From: UBA6019 sp035535055
Lineage (GTDB): Bacteria; Chloroflexota; Dormibacteria; Dormibacterales; Dormibacteraceae
Length of the DNA: 20,686 bases
Reading direction: 5' to 3'
Assembly (NCBI GenBank): GCA_035535055.1
Contig: DATLQT010000072.1
Span: 1-20,686, forward strand
The notes below the pieces were generated by a model, which worked only from the letters and a program-made list of their open reading frames with translations, was not told the origin of the DNA and ran no database searches. Positions 1 through 7,001 of this stretch are shown here, piece after piece (the first letter of the stretch is position 1; each line of letters begins with the position of its first letter). The translations under genes and the position numbers were made by a program.

Positions 1-7
1 GAAAGGT

Positions 8-394
8 GGGTCGAGGCGGACTATAAGCCGGGTTCTGTGGAAGGCTCTCGCGCCTCCCGGCGACCATCTGTCTAGGACGCCGGTCTCCCGGCGCCTCAAG
101 CGACCGCTAACCCGAGGGCTGGACGAGCAGCCTTGACGCCCTCCTATTTGGTCTTGCTCCGGGCGGGGTTTGCCTGGCCGGCCGGTCACCCGGCCGCCGG
201 TGAGCTCTTACCTCACCATTTCACCCTTGCCCTTCGAACCAGGCTCCGGAGATCCTGTCCGAACGGCGGTGTAATTTCTGTGGCACTTTCCTTCGGGTCG
301 CCCCGACTGGGTGTTACCCAGCGCCCCGCTCTTTGGAGCCCGGACTTTCCTCCCGGCGCTCGCGCGCCCGGCGGTCGCCCGTCCGTCTCGACTC
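8..394 (-). ncRNA. rnpB: RNase P RNA, bacterial class A
   Basis: Catalytic RNA of ribonuclease P, which removes 5' leaders from pre-tRNAs. On the minus strand the 5' part carries the conserved GAGGAAAGTCCGGGCTCC block (about 355-337). It is followed by GGTAAGAGCTCACC (about 220-205) and AGACAGATGGTCGC (about 76-62), and it ends with ACAGAACCCGGCTTATAG (about 39-22). The two ends pair as helix P1: 394-381 against 21-8, 14 positions with two mismatches. These P1 limits were used to set the boundaries, so the exact mature ends may differ by a few bases. The 387-nt length is normal for class A. No protein gene in either direction fits this stretch. Confidence 0.97.
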
Positions 395-401
395 AACAGG
401 G

Positions 402-430
402 ATGATACCCGCCCGCCCCAGCGGCGTTAA
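402..430 (-). promoter_or_regulatory. rnpB promoter
   Basis: On the minus strand TTAACG (430-425) and TATCAT (407-402) are separated by exactly 17 nt, matching sigma-70-type -35 and -10 boxes. A start about 7 nt after the -10 box falls at about 395, where the P1 helix of the RNA begins. The fit of spacing and predicted transcript end makes this the best-supported promoter in the window. Confidence 0.7.
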
Positions 431-442
431 CTCTTCCTGTTG

Positions 443-907
443 ATGCGCAAGGCGATCTCATTGCTGGCCCTGGTGCTGCTGACCGCCTGCGGCTCGGTCA
501 GCGCGGGCGGATCGGGGGCCCTGCCCGCCGACGTCGGCGGCCTCGGCCAGGACTGCGGCCAGGGCGGCCACCTCGCCGAGCAGATCAGCACCGACGCTCG
601 CAGTTACTCGATGGGAGCCCCCATCACGGTGACCCTGACGGCGACCAACACCTCTGCGGCCCCCTGCGCCTCCCCCTTCGGGTGCTTTCAGGCGATCGAG
701 GTGGACAGCGAGGCCGGTACCGCGGTCTGGCAGACCCCAAAGGTAGCGCGTCCCTGCCCGTTCCTGGTCCGCCTCCTCTCCCCAGGTGAAACCGCCAGCG
801 CGCAGGTGAAGGTCGACGCGCAACTGGGTGCGGGGGTCTACAGCGTGACCGGCCCCGGCAAGCCGCTCCAGGACGAGCTCGGAAGGTCCTATTTCCGCGT
901 CGTCTGA
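443..907 (+). CDS. BsuPI-like lipoprotein
   Basis: Predicted exported lipoprotein of 154 residues. The N-terminus (MRKAISLLALVLLTAC) is a lipoprotein signal peptide with lipobox L-T-A-C and lipidated Cys16. The mature part contains a beta-rich stretch around SMGAPITVTLTATNTS, which resembles the BsuPI intracellular proteinase-inhibitor fold, an Ig-like beta sandwich. Four further cysteines (DCG, APC, FGC, RPC) could form disulfides outside the membrane. ATG 443 was chosen; a TTG lies directly before it at 440. No Shine-Dalgarno is visible, and TTAACT at 427-432 could be a -10 box for a leaderless or nearly leaderless message. The 3' end overlaps the convergent RNase HI gene by 19 bp. Inhibitor activity is not shown by the sequence; the family match is moderate. 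Confidence 0.8.
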   Translation: MRKAISLLALVLLTACGSVSAGGSGALPADVGGLGQDCGQGGHLAEQISTDARSYSMGAPITVTLTATNTSAAPCASPFGCFQAIEVDSEAGTAVWQTPKVARPCPFLVRLLSPGETASAQVKVDAQLGAGVYSVTGPGKPLQDELGRSYFRVV

Positions 908-1329
908 GTCGCGGTCGGGTCGCCCTTCCACTCATCGATGGCACGGTTGGCGAGCGCGTCCGCTCCCTTGTTCTTCTCGCGCGGTACGTGCCTGATGGAT
1001 GGATTCGGCAGCGCACCGAGGAGTCGCTGGGCGCGAGCGTGGAGGGGAGCCAGGGCAGCGTTCTTGACCTTGTAGCGGCCAGCCACTTGTTCCACCACCA
1101 GCTTCGAGTCGAGGTAGACCTCGACCCGCTCCGGCTTCCACTCGCTAGCCGCCGTGAGCCCTTCGATCAGAGCCAGGTACTCGGCCACGTTGTTGGTGGC
1201 CGTTCCGATGTATCGGCAGAGGCCGCGCAGTCGCACCCCCTCTCCGTCCTCGATCACCACGCCGAGACCGGCCGGCCCGGGGTTGCCGCGGGCGGCGCCG
1301 TCCGTGTAGACCCGCAGGACCCGGCTCAG
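889..1329 (-). CDS. ribonuclease HI family protein
   Basis: Cleaves the RNA strand of RNA-DNA hybrids, for example at R-loops and replication primers. The protein opens with VLRVYTDGAARGNPGPAG, the classic first strand and loop of RNase HI. All four acidic catalytic residues are present: D10 (YTDG), E50 (NVAEY), D74 (YLDSK) and D124 (GADALAN), counted from the start used here. At about 146 residues it is a compact single-domain enzyme of the kind found in archaea and as the N-terminal domain of mycobacterial Rv2228c. The upstream zinc-ribbon neighbour matches the Rv2229c-Rv2228c arrangement. The start is uncertain: no ATG, GTG or TTG lies in frame near the domain. I used CTG 1329, whose TGA forms the stop of the upstream gene (CTGA overlap). 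A GTG at 1431 would add 34 residues antisense-like in composition. Confidence 0.92.
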   Translation of the reverse strand: MSRVLRVYTDGAARGNPGPAGLGVVIEDGEGVRLRGLCRYIGTATNNVAEYLALIEGLTAASEWKPERVEVYLDSKLVVEQVAGRYKVKNAALAPLHARAQRLLGALPNPSIRHVPREKNKGADALANRAIDEWKGDPTATQTTRK

Positions 1330-2018
1330 CTGAGGACCAGGATCCGGTTGCAGTTCTGGCAGTTGAAGCGCTCGCCGCGCCGGAGTTGCTGGAGCTCGTT
1401 GGTCGTCAGCTGCACCCGGCAGCCCATGCACTGGCCGCCCTCCTCGGCGACGACCGCGTTGGCAATCCGGCTGATCCTGTTGTAGGCGGCCTGGAGGGGC
1501 GCCGGCACCTCGGACCAGAGCGCCGCCCGCTGGGCTTCGAGAGTTCCAAGCTCGGCTTCGATCGCGGCCAGCCGCTCCCGGGTACCCGGCGCCGCCGCGG
1601 CTCGTGAAGCCTCGGCCGCCTCGAGCTCGGCGGTCGCGGCGGCGAGGCCGGCCTCAGCCGCCTCCAGGGAGGTCATGAGCTCCAGCTCGCGGTCCTCCTC
1701 CTCGGCCAGTCGGGTCTTCATGTGGCCGACCTCGTCGCTCATGCGGGTGAGGTCGGTCGGGCTCCGGATGCGGCCGCTCATCAGCTCCCGCTCATGACCC
1801 TTCATCTTTGCCCGGTGCCCCTCCACCTCGAGCTCCATCTCCTTCAGATCGAGCACGAGTGCGTCGCGCTCGCGCCGGGCCGCAGCCTTCGCCCCCTCCG
1901 CCGCATCGACCCGGGGATCGGTCGCCAGCCGGCCCTCGAGATGGGTCTTCTCGTCCCCCAACGTGCGAGCCCGGTCGCCGAGCCTTTGGAACTGGAGGAG
2001 TGTCTCGGTCGGCCTCAT
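1326..2018 (-). CDS. C4 zinc-ribbon coiled-coil protein (Rv2229c-like)
   Basis: A 230-residue protein with a long charged alpha-helical region (about residues 5-175, rich in Glu, Ala and Arg, strongly coiled-coil in character) and a C-terminal zinc ribbon. The ribbon cysteines are C197 and C200 (CMGC) and C220 and C223 (CQNC). This is the layout of the zf-RING_7/DUF164 family, e.g. mycobacterial Rv2229c and HP0958 of Helicobacter; HP0958 is involved in flagellar assembly and RNA binding. Here there are no flagellar genes, so the family role is unknown. The ATG at 2018 begins 11 nt after the stop of the TrmK-like gene, and its own stop overlaps the RNase HI start. Confidence 0.9.
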   Translation of the reverse strand: MRPTETLLQFQRLGDRARTLGDEKTHLEGRLATDPRVDAAEGAKAAARRERDALVLDLKEMELEVEGHRAKMKGHERELMSGRIRSPTDLTRMSDEVGHMKTRLAEEEDRELELMTSLEAAEAGLAAATAELEAAEASRAAAAPGTRERLAAIEAELGTLEAQRAALWSEVPAPLQAAYNRISRIANAVVAEEGGQCMGCRVQLTTNELQQLRRGERFNCQNCNRILVLS

Positions 2019-2029
2019 GGCGCGGTCGA

Positions 2030-2500
2030 TTATGGCGGAACCAAAAGCAGGGCCGTGTAGCGGTGAGGCCCCTGCGCGACCTCCGTCCGCCCGGCCTCGC
2101 GGTAGCCGTCTTGGAACAGGCCGTCGAAGAGTTCCTCGGCATGCTGGACCGGCTGCAGTACCAGGGCCCGCAGCCGGCCGACCACCTCCGGGGACCCCGC
2201 CAGGATGCGGGCGATGGTGACGCCCCCCATACCGGCGATGACGGCCGCCTCGACCTCGCCGGGCCGGATCGGCTGGAGGCCCTCACCGAGGCGGCACTCG
2301 ACGCCGAGGGGATCGAGCAGGGCGCGGACCACCGCCAGCGGGCCGGTCTTGTTCTCGGTGGCGATCACGCGCCGGCCGTGGGCCGCCAGCCAGGCGGCGA
2401 GGAGACCGTCGCCGGCCCCGACGTCGGCGACCGAACAACCGGCTGGGACCAGCTCGGCGACGGGGCGGAGGCGGCGAGGAAGGCTGGTGCCGACGGCTAC
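2030..2500 (-). CDS. short TrmK-like SAM-dependent tRNA methyltransferase
   Basis: Resembles the Rossmann domain of TrmK/COG2384, which methylates N1 of adenine 22 in tRNA using S-adenosylmethionine. Visible marks are the SAM-binding stretch VADVGAGDGLLAAWL, the acidic strand VIATENKTGPL, the highly characteristic VIAGMGGVTIARIL, and LVLQPVQHAEELFDGL. At about 156 residues it is much shorter than typical TrmK (about 230) and appears to lack the C-terminal coiled-coil domain. The usual DIGTDHAYLP motif is altered to DVGAGDGLLA. The domain begins around RRLRPVAELV, but there is no ATG, GTG or TTG in frame upstream of GTG 2368, which lies inside the fold. The coordinate used is GTA 2500, overlapping the stop TAG of the biotin carrier gene; CTG 2452 is an alternative. 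The start is unresolved. Confidence 0.72.
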   Translation of the reverse strand, partial: VAVGTSLPRRLRPVAELVPAGCSVADVGAGDGLLAAWLAAHGRRVIATENKTGPLAVVRALLDPLGVECRLGEGLQPIRPGEVEAAVIAGMGGVTIARILAGSPEVVGRLRALVLQPVQHAEELFDGLFQDGYREAGRTEVAQGPHRYTALLLVPP

Positions 2501-2709
2501 TCGAGGACGGCCAGGACCTGGCCTTCTTTGACCACGTCGGTCTCCTTCACCTTGATCTCGGCGACCGTCCCCGCCCGCGGGGCCACCACAGGGATCTCCA
2601 TCTTCATCGACTCCAGGATCAGGAGGACGTCATCCTCCTCGACCTGGTCACCGGGGGACGCGACGATCTTCCAGACATTTCCCACCAATTCCGCCTTGAT
2701 TTCAGTCAC
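2497..2709 (-). CDS. biotin carboxyl carrier protein (stand-alone BCCP)
   Basis: A 70-residue biotinyl domain that carries carboxybiotin between a biotin carboxylase and the carboxyltransferase. The sequence ILESMKMEIPV holds the biotinylation motif with modified Lys36 between two methionines. The rest (SPGDQVEEDD, GTVAEIKVKETDVVKEGQVLAVLE) is the flattened beta barrel shared by biotinyl and lipoyl domains. Start GTG 2709 is chosen because it overlaps the BKACE stop as GTGA. It closes the fold in the length seen in stand-alone carriers of actinobacterial acyl-CoA carboxylases. The partner carboxyltransferase is two genes upstream in the same operon; the biotin carboxylase subunit is not in the window. 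Confidence 0.93.
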   Translation of the reverse strand: MTEIKAELVGNVWKIVASPGDQVEEDDVLLILESMKMEIPVVAPRAGTVAEIKVKETDVVKEGQVLAVLE

Positions 2710-3581
2710 GCGTGCACCGTCCTCGCTTGAGTGGGCAGGCCGAGGATCTCCCGGGCCTCGCCGATGGACGCCACCTCCCGGCCGAGGTCGCGGCAGAGCC
2801 GCGCCGCCTTCTCGACCAGGTCGCCGTTGCTGCCGGCCATCCGGCCCGCCTCCAGGTAGAAGTTGTCCTCCAGGCCGACGCGGATGTTCCCGCCCATGGT
2901 GATGGCCGCCGCCGCCAGCCGCCACTGCTCGAGGCCGATCCCGATCACCTGCCAGTGAGAATCGGCGGGAAGCGAGCCGACCTGGTGGACCAGGTTGCGG
3001 GTGCCGGCCGGGATCCCGCCCAGGACGCCCATCACGAGGCTGAACTGGTAGGGCGGCCGGAGCACCCCGAGGTCGATCAGGGGGCGCGTGTTGCCGATGT
3101 GGCCGGAATCGAAGCACTCCATCTCGGGCCGGACGCCGGCCCCGTTCATCGCCTCCAGGAAGAAGCGGATGTCGTGGAAGGGGTTGGCGAAGACGAGGTC
3201 GTGATAGAACTCCTTGCGCCTCTCGGAGTAGATCGCGTAGTTCATCGAGCCCATGTTGAGGGCGGCCATCTCGGGCCTCAGTTCGCCGATGTGCGCCACC
3301 CGTTCGGCGGCCGGGATGCCGACCGAGCCGGTCGAGAAGTTGACGATCACCTCGGTCCGGGAGCGGACCTCTTCGAAGATCCGGCGGAAGGTGTCCGGCG
3401 ACCAGGTCGGGGTGCCATCGTCGTTGCGGGCGTGGATGTGGACGATCGCCGCGCCGGCCTCGGCCGCCCGCCGGGCCTCCTCCCCGATCTCCGCCGGCGT
3501 GTAAGGGATCGCCGGGCATTGCGCCCGGGTCGTGAGCGCACCGGTGAGCGCGCAGCTGATGACGACCCCGGGAACGCTCAT
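2706..3581 (-). CDS. beta-keto acid cleavage enzyme (BKACE, DUF849)
   Basis: A 291-residue TIM-barrel enzyme of the family whose founder is 3-keto-5-aminohexanoate cleavage enzyme (Kce). BKACEs condense a beta-keto acid with acetyl-CoA and release acetoacetate plus a new CoA ester. Seen in the sequence are the zinc-ligand pair H48 and H50 in AIVHIHARND, and MGGNIRVGLEDN with R234, E238 (third metal ligand) and D239, equivalent to the Kce active-site Arg, Glu and Asp. Near the N-terminus the Kce-type GAE is GAL here (Leu16), so the substrate is probably not the amino acid used by Kce. It sits between the carboxyltransferase (ATGA overlap) and the biotin carrier (GTGA overlap), so it is co-translated with an acyl-CoA carboxylase. 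The true substrate is unknown. Confidence 0.9.
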   Translation of the reverse strand: MSVPGVVISCALTGALTTRAQCPAIPYTPAEIGEEARRAAEAGAAIVHIHARNDDGTPTWSPDTFRRIFEEVRSRTEVIVNFSTGSVGIPAAERVAHIGELRPEMAALNMGSMNYAIYSERRKEFYHDLVFANPFHDIRFFLEAMNGAGVRPEMECFDSGHIGNTRPLIDLGVLRPPYQFSLVMGVLGGIPAGTRNLVHQVGSLPADSHWQVIGIGLEQWRLAAAAITMGGNIRVGLEDNFYLEAGRMAGSNGDLVEKAARLCRDLGREVASIGEAREILGLPTQARTVHA

Positions 3582-5176
3582 ACCGGGATGTTCCCGTGTT
3601 TGCGCCAGGGCCGCTCAACCCTCTTGCCGCGCGCCTGCTCCAGGCCCTGGGCGACGACGCGCCGGGTGTCGACGGGGTCGATCACGTCGTCGATCATCGC
3701 CCAGCCGGCGGCGACGTAAGGGCTGATCGTCTCCCGGATCCGCGCCACCAGCTGGGCGCGCGTCTCCTCCGGGTTGTCGGAGGCTTCAACGACCTTGTTG
3801 AAGATGATGTTGACCGCGCCCTCGGGCCCCATGACGCTGATCTCGGCGAACGGCCAGGCCACTATCAGGTCCGGGTTGTAGCCCTTGCCGCACATGACGA
3901 AGTAGCCGGCACCGTAGGCCTTACGCATGACCACCGTGATCTTGGGGACCGTCGCCTCACTGGTGGCATAGAGCATCTTGGCGCCGTGCCGGATGATCCC
4001 CTCCTTCTCGACGCCCGATCCCACCAGGAAGCCGGGGACGTCCATCAGGTAGAGGAGGGGGACGTTGAAGGCGTCGCACATCCGGATGAAGCGAGCCGCC
4101 TTGTCGGCGGCATCGACGTCGAGGATGCCGCCCTTGAACATCGGCTGGTTGGCGACGACCCCGATCGACTGGCCGGCAATCCGCGCCAAGCCGATCACCA
4201 GGTTCTTGGCCCAGGTCGGCTTGAGCTCGAACCATGAGTCGTTGTCGGCGATCCGCTGAATGACCTTGCGGACGTCGTAGGCAGCCCGGGGATTGGCCGG
4301 AACCAGCCTCTCGAGGCCCTCCACCGGACGGTCGGCGGGATCGTCGGTGGGCCGGACGGGAGGCTGATCCAGGTTGCTCGAGGGCAGATAGGAGAGGAAG
4401 CGCCGAACCTGGGCGATGCACTCCTCGTCCGACTCGACCTCGTTGTCCCCCACCCCCGACTCATGGCAGTGGACCTGGGAGCCGCCCATCTCGTGGTCGG
4501 TCACGTCCTCACCGGTGGCCGCCTTCACCAGCCGGGCGCCGCCCAGCGACATGCTGCTGGTGTCCTTCACCATCGGCACGAAGTCGCTGAGCCCGGGGAT
4601 GTAGGCGGTGCCGGCGGCGCAGGGCCCGAGCATCGCGCTCACCTGCGGGACCACGCCCGACATCTGGACCTGGTCGTAGAAGAGCGCGCCGCTGCCCGCG
4701 AAGGTCGAGCCGGCGGCTTCCTGGATGCGGGCGCCTGCCGAGTCGAGCAGCCAGACGATGGGCTTTCGGTAGCGGAGCGCCATTTCACGCACGCGGGTGG
4801 TCTTGAACGACTCGCCGACCGCTCCCATGGAACCGGCCATGACCGTGAAGTCGTAGGCGATGACCCAGACCTGGCGGCCCTCCACCAACCCGTGGCCGGT
4901 GACGACGCCGTCGGCGGGCGTCTTCTCCGGCGGGTCGACCTCGTTGCCCCGCATCGACTGCTGGTGCGCCAGCAGCCCGAACTCGACGAAGGTTCCTCGG
5001 TCGAAGAGGAGATCGATCCGCTCCCGGGCCGTCAGCTTGCCCCGCTGGTGCTGCTTGTCGACCTTCTCCGCGCCGCCCATGGCGAGGTTCTTCTGCTTGC
5101 GGCGATGAAGGTCGGCGACCTTCTGCTCGAATTCGCCGGCGGCAGTGGCCGGGGTCACCGGGCCGTCAGCGGACAT
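3578..5176 (-). CDS. acyl-CoA carboxylase carboxyltransferase (beta) subunit
   Basis: Transfers the carboxyl group from carboxybiotin to an acyl-CoA, most likely propionyl-CoA or a similar short acyl-CoA. The 532-residue protein has the two crotonase-like halves of the carboxyltransferase family. The N-terminal half contains RGKLTARERIDLLFD, FTVMAGSMG and LLDSAGARIQE. The C-terminal half contains NQPMFKGGILDVDAADKAARF, DVPGFLVG, YGAGYFVM and ISVMGPEGAVNIIF. The MGPEGAV signature is of the propionyl-CoA carboxylase/methylmalonyl-CoA decarboxylase type rather than methylcrotonyl type, but substrate choice is inferred. Start ATG 5176 is preferred over ATG 5206, because a -10 box TAGAAT ends 7 nt before it, giving a leaderless message. 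The longer form would begin upstream of that promoter. First gene of the operon that ends with RNase HI. Confidence 0.94.
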   Translation of the reverse strand: MSADGPVTPATAAGEFEQKVADLHRRKQKNLAMGGAEKVDKQHQRGKLTARERIDLLFDRGTFVEFGLLAHQQSMRGNEVDPPEKTPADGVVTGHGLVEGRQVWVIAYDFTVMAGSMGAVGESFKTTRVREMALRYRKPIVWLLDSAGARIQEAAGSTFAGSGALFYDQVQMSGVVPQVSAMLGPCAAGTAYIPGLSDFVPMVKDTSSMSLGGARLVKAATGEDVTDHEMGGSQVHCHESGVGDNEVESDEECIAQVRRFLSYLPSSNLDQPPVRPTDDPADRPVEGLERLVPANPRAAYDVRKVIQRIADNDSWFELKPTWAKNLVIGLARIAGQSIGVVANQPMFKGGILDVDAADKAARFIRMCDAFNVPLLYLMDVPGFLVGSGVEKEGIIRHGAKMLYATSEATVPKITVVMRKAYGAGYFVMCGKGYNPDLIVAWPFAEISVMGPEGAVNIIFNKVVEASDNPEETRAQLVARIRETISPYVAAGWAMIDDVIDPVDTRRVVAQGLEQARGKRVERPWRKHGNIPV

Positions 5177-5183
5177 TGGCCGA

Positions 5184-5189
5184 ATTCTA
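5184..5189 (-). promoter_or_regulatory. -10 box of a leaderless promoter for the carboxylase operon
   Basis: TAGAAT on the minus strand is followed by 7 nt and then ATG 5176, so transcription should begin at or within a base or two of the start codon. There is no Shine-Dalgarno before that ATG and no good -35 at 16-18 nt. TAnnnT boxes at this distance are the usual mark of leaderless genes in actinobacteria and Deinococcus. Confidence 0.5.
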
Positions 5190-5234
5190 ACTTTGACACC
5201 GCGCATGGTTCCCGGATTGTCTTCGCCAAGTTGA

Positions 5235-5240
5235 TAGAGT
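5235..5240 (+). promoter_or_regulatory. candidate -10 box for the DUF3048 lipoprotein gene
   Basis: TAGAGT ends 12 nt before TTG 5253, putting the likely transcript start only a few bases ahead of the start codon. No -35 match at normal spacing was found, so this is a weak call based on sequence and position in the 76-bp divergent gap. Confidence 0.3.
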
Positions 5241-5252
5241 CACTGGCAGATT

Positions 5253-6863
5253 TTGAATAAGCGATTTCTTCGACCTGCCCTCCTTGCGATCGTCGTGCTG
5301 GGCGCGACGCTCCTGCCCGGGTGCTGGGGCCAGTCGATCTCAGCGAGCATCGCCAAGACCAAGGCCGGCTACGTCCGGATCAACGAGCCGGTGGTCCTCT
5401 CCTTCAACGCCAAGATCGACCTCAAATCCGTCAGGCTCTCGATCAACCCGAAGACCGACCTGAAGCTGGCCGCCAAGGGGACTGAGCTCACCCTCACCCC
5501 CCTCAAGGGCTGGAAGCCAGCCCAGACCTACTCGGTCCAGCTGAAGAACGTCTCCAGCTCCGACCACTCGCTCTCGCTCAGCAACTGGCAGGCCAAGTTC
5601 AAGACCCAGCCTCACGCCGGCATCGCCGGCTTCCTGGTGGACGGCAAGCCGCTCGCGATCACGGCGGGCTCCACGCCGACCATCGCGCCCCTCGCCGCGG
5701 TGACCATCACCTTCACCGGCCCGATGCAACCCGCGACGGCCACCCCGACGGTCAACGGGCTGGCCCTGCCGGCGGCGCAGTTCGCCTGGGCGGCCGACCA
5801 CAAGTCGGTGCTGATCAACCGCACCTACCTGCCGTACCAGACCTACCAGATCGGCGTGGCCGGCACCGCGCTCGCCGCCAATGGCGACGTCGCCACCGAC
5901 ACCGCACCCCTCACCACCGCGGCCGCCGGGATCGAGCCTGCCAACTCCAGCAGCGGCATCCCAGCGACCGGCTTCAAGACCCAACCGGCCCTGATGGTAG
6001 TCGTCGACAACGCGGGCCTGGCCCGGCCGCAGTCGGGACTGCAGGCGGCCGACATGGTCTTCGAGTACATCAGCGAGTACAACATCAGCCGCTTCACGCT
6101 GACCTACTTCAACAATCCAGCCTCCACCATCGGCCCGGTTCGGAGCTGCCGGATGATCAACCCCTACCTCGGGATGGCGTTCAAGGCCCTCACCCTCTGT
6201 AGCGGCGCCTCCGACGGCACCCTGGGCTGGCTCTGGGGCAAGCACGGAGCTCCCGGGATCCCGGTCATCATCAACGACTACGACACCGGCAACCACTTCT
6301 TCCGGGTCAACACCAACGTGGCCCCCCACAACCTCTACACCGACGCCAGCCGGATGACCAGGGCGCGCTCCGAATCAGCGGGGATGGGCGGCGGCAACTA
6401 CGTGGTAGACCCCCAGCATCCCGACGCCGACATCCCCGGCGCCGCCCCCGCTGCCGCGCCCTCGATTCCCCTGCAGGGAGTTACCTACTCCTACGACGGG
6501 GGCTGCTCCTGCTACAGACCTTTCGACCACGGCACCCCCCGAACCGACGCCGCCGCGGGCGGCGGCCAGATCGGCGTCAAGAACGTCATCGTCATGCACG
6601 TGCCCTTCGGCAACGCCGGCTGGGTCGAGGACGTGAACGGCGGCGCGCAGTCGATCCGGTACCAGATGAACGGCCAAGGCCCGGCGGAGATCTGGTCCGA
6701 CGGAAAGCAGGTCGAGGCCACCTGGCACATGGGCGCGGCCGGCCAGGACTTCTACCAGAACACCACCCAACCGCTCTACTTCACCGACCCGTCGGGGAAC
6801 CTGATCCGCCTCAACACCGGCCTCACCTGGATCCACGTCGTGGGCAACGGCCAGACCCAGTAA
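5253..6863 (+). CDS. DUF3048-domain (YerB-like) lipoprotein
   Basis: Predicted surface lipoprotein of 536 residues. The signal peptide MNKRFLRPALLAIVVLG leads to lipobox L-P-G-C with lipidated Cys24. Residues about 30-225 look like two Ig-like beta domains: VVLSFNAKIDLKSVRL, then AAVTITFTGPMQ to YLPYQTYQIGVAG. The C-terminal half is a DUF3048 domain: PALMVVVDNAGLARPQSGL, ADMVFEYISEYNISRFTL, the hallmark GPVRSCR, and a C-terminal part with NVIVMHVPFG and GLTWIHVV. The family is widespread in Gram-positive and Chloroflexota-type genomes; its exact role is not known, although a cell-envelope function is likely. TTG 5253 is the only start giving an intact signal peptide. The gene is divergent from the carboxylase operon and convergent with the glycosyltransferase gene, with a 138-bp gap in which I see no convincing terminator. 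Confidence 0.9.
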   Translation: MNKRFLRPALLAIVVLGATLLPGCWGQSISASIAKTKAGYVRINEPVVLSFNAKIDLKSVRLSINPKTDLKLAAKGTELTLTPLKGWKPAQTYSVQLKNVSSSDHSLSLSNWQAKFKTQPHAGIAGFLVDGKPLAITAGSTPTIAPLAAVTITFTGPMQPATATPTVNGLALPAAQFAWAADHKSVLINRTYLPYQTYQIGVAGTALAANGDVATDTAPLTTAAAGIEPANSSSGIPATGFKTQPALMVVVDNAGLARPQSGLQAADMVFEYISEYNISRFTLTYFNNPASTIGPVRSCRMINPYLGMAFKALTLCSGASDGTLGWLWGKHGAPGIPVIINDYDTGNHFFRVNTNVAPHNLYTDASRMTRARSESAGMGGGNYVVDPQHPDADIPGAAPAAAPSIPLQGVTYSYDGGCSCYRPFDHGTPRTDAAAGGGQIGVKNVIVMHVPFGNAGWVEDVNGGAQSIRYQMNGQGPAEIWSDGKQVEATWHMGAAGQDFYQNTTQPLYFTDPSGNLIRLNTGLTWIHVVGNGQTQ

Positions 6864-7001
6864 GCACGCCCCGTCACGTCAGGCAACAGGTAAGACCCCA
6901 AACGCCCGCACCACTGCGCGGCCCACGCTCCCAGGGGGGCTGGCCAATTGGGCGAGGTCCATTTTCCGCCGGTCGCCAAAGCAACCCGGTTTAAGGAAAG
7001 G

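Noticed and set aside
1808..2902. 364-codon plus-strand open frame
   Set aside because: Proline/arginine-rich shadow of the TrmK-like, biotin-carrier and BKACE genes, all of which have clear motifs on the minus strand.
5177..5206. Longer carboxyltransferase starting at ATG 5206
   Set aside because: The extra ten residues (MRGVKVRIRP) lie across the TAGAAT -10 box and have no family similarity.
2712..5260. Large plus-strand open frames opposite BKACE and the carboxyltransferase
   Set aside because: No motifs, composition of antisense frames, and conserved enzymes on the other strand.
6864..7001. Possible bidirectional terminator between the DUF3048 and glycosyltransferase genes
   Set aside because: Only a 5-bp stem with a G-U pair (around GCTCCCAGGGGGGC) and no adjacent T-run; CCAATTGG nearby is too short to mean anything.
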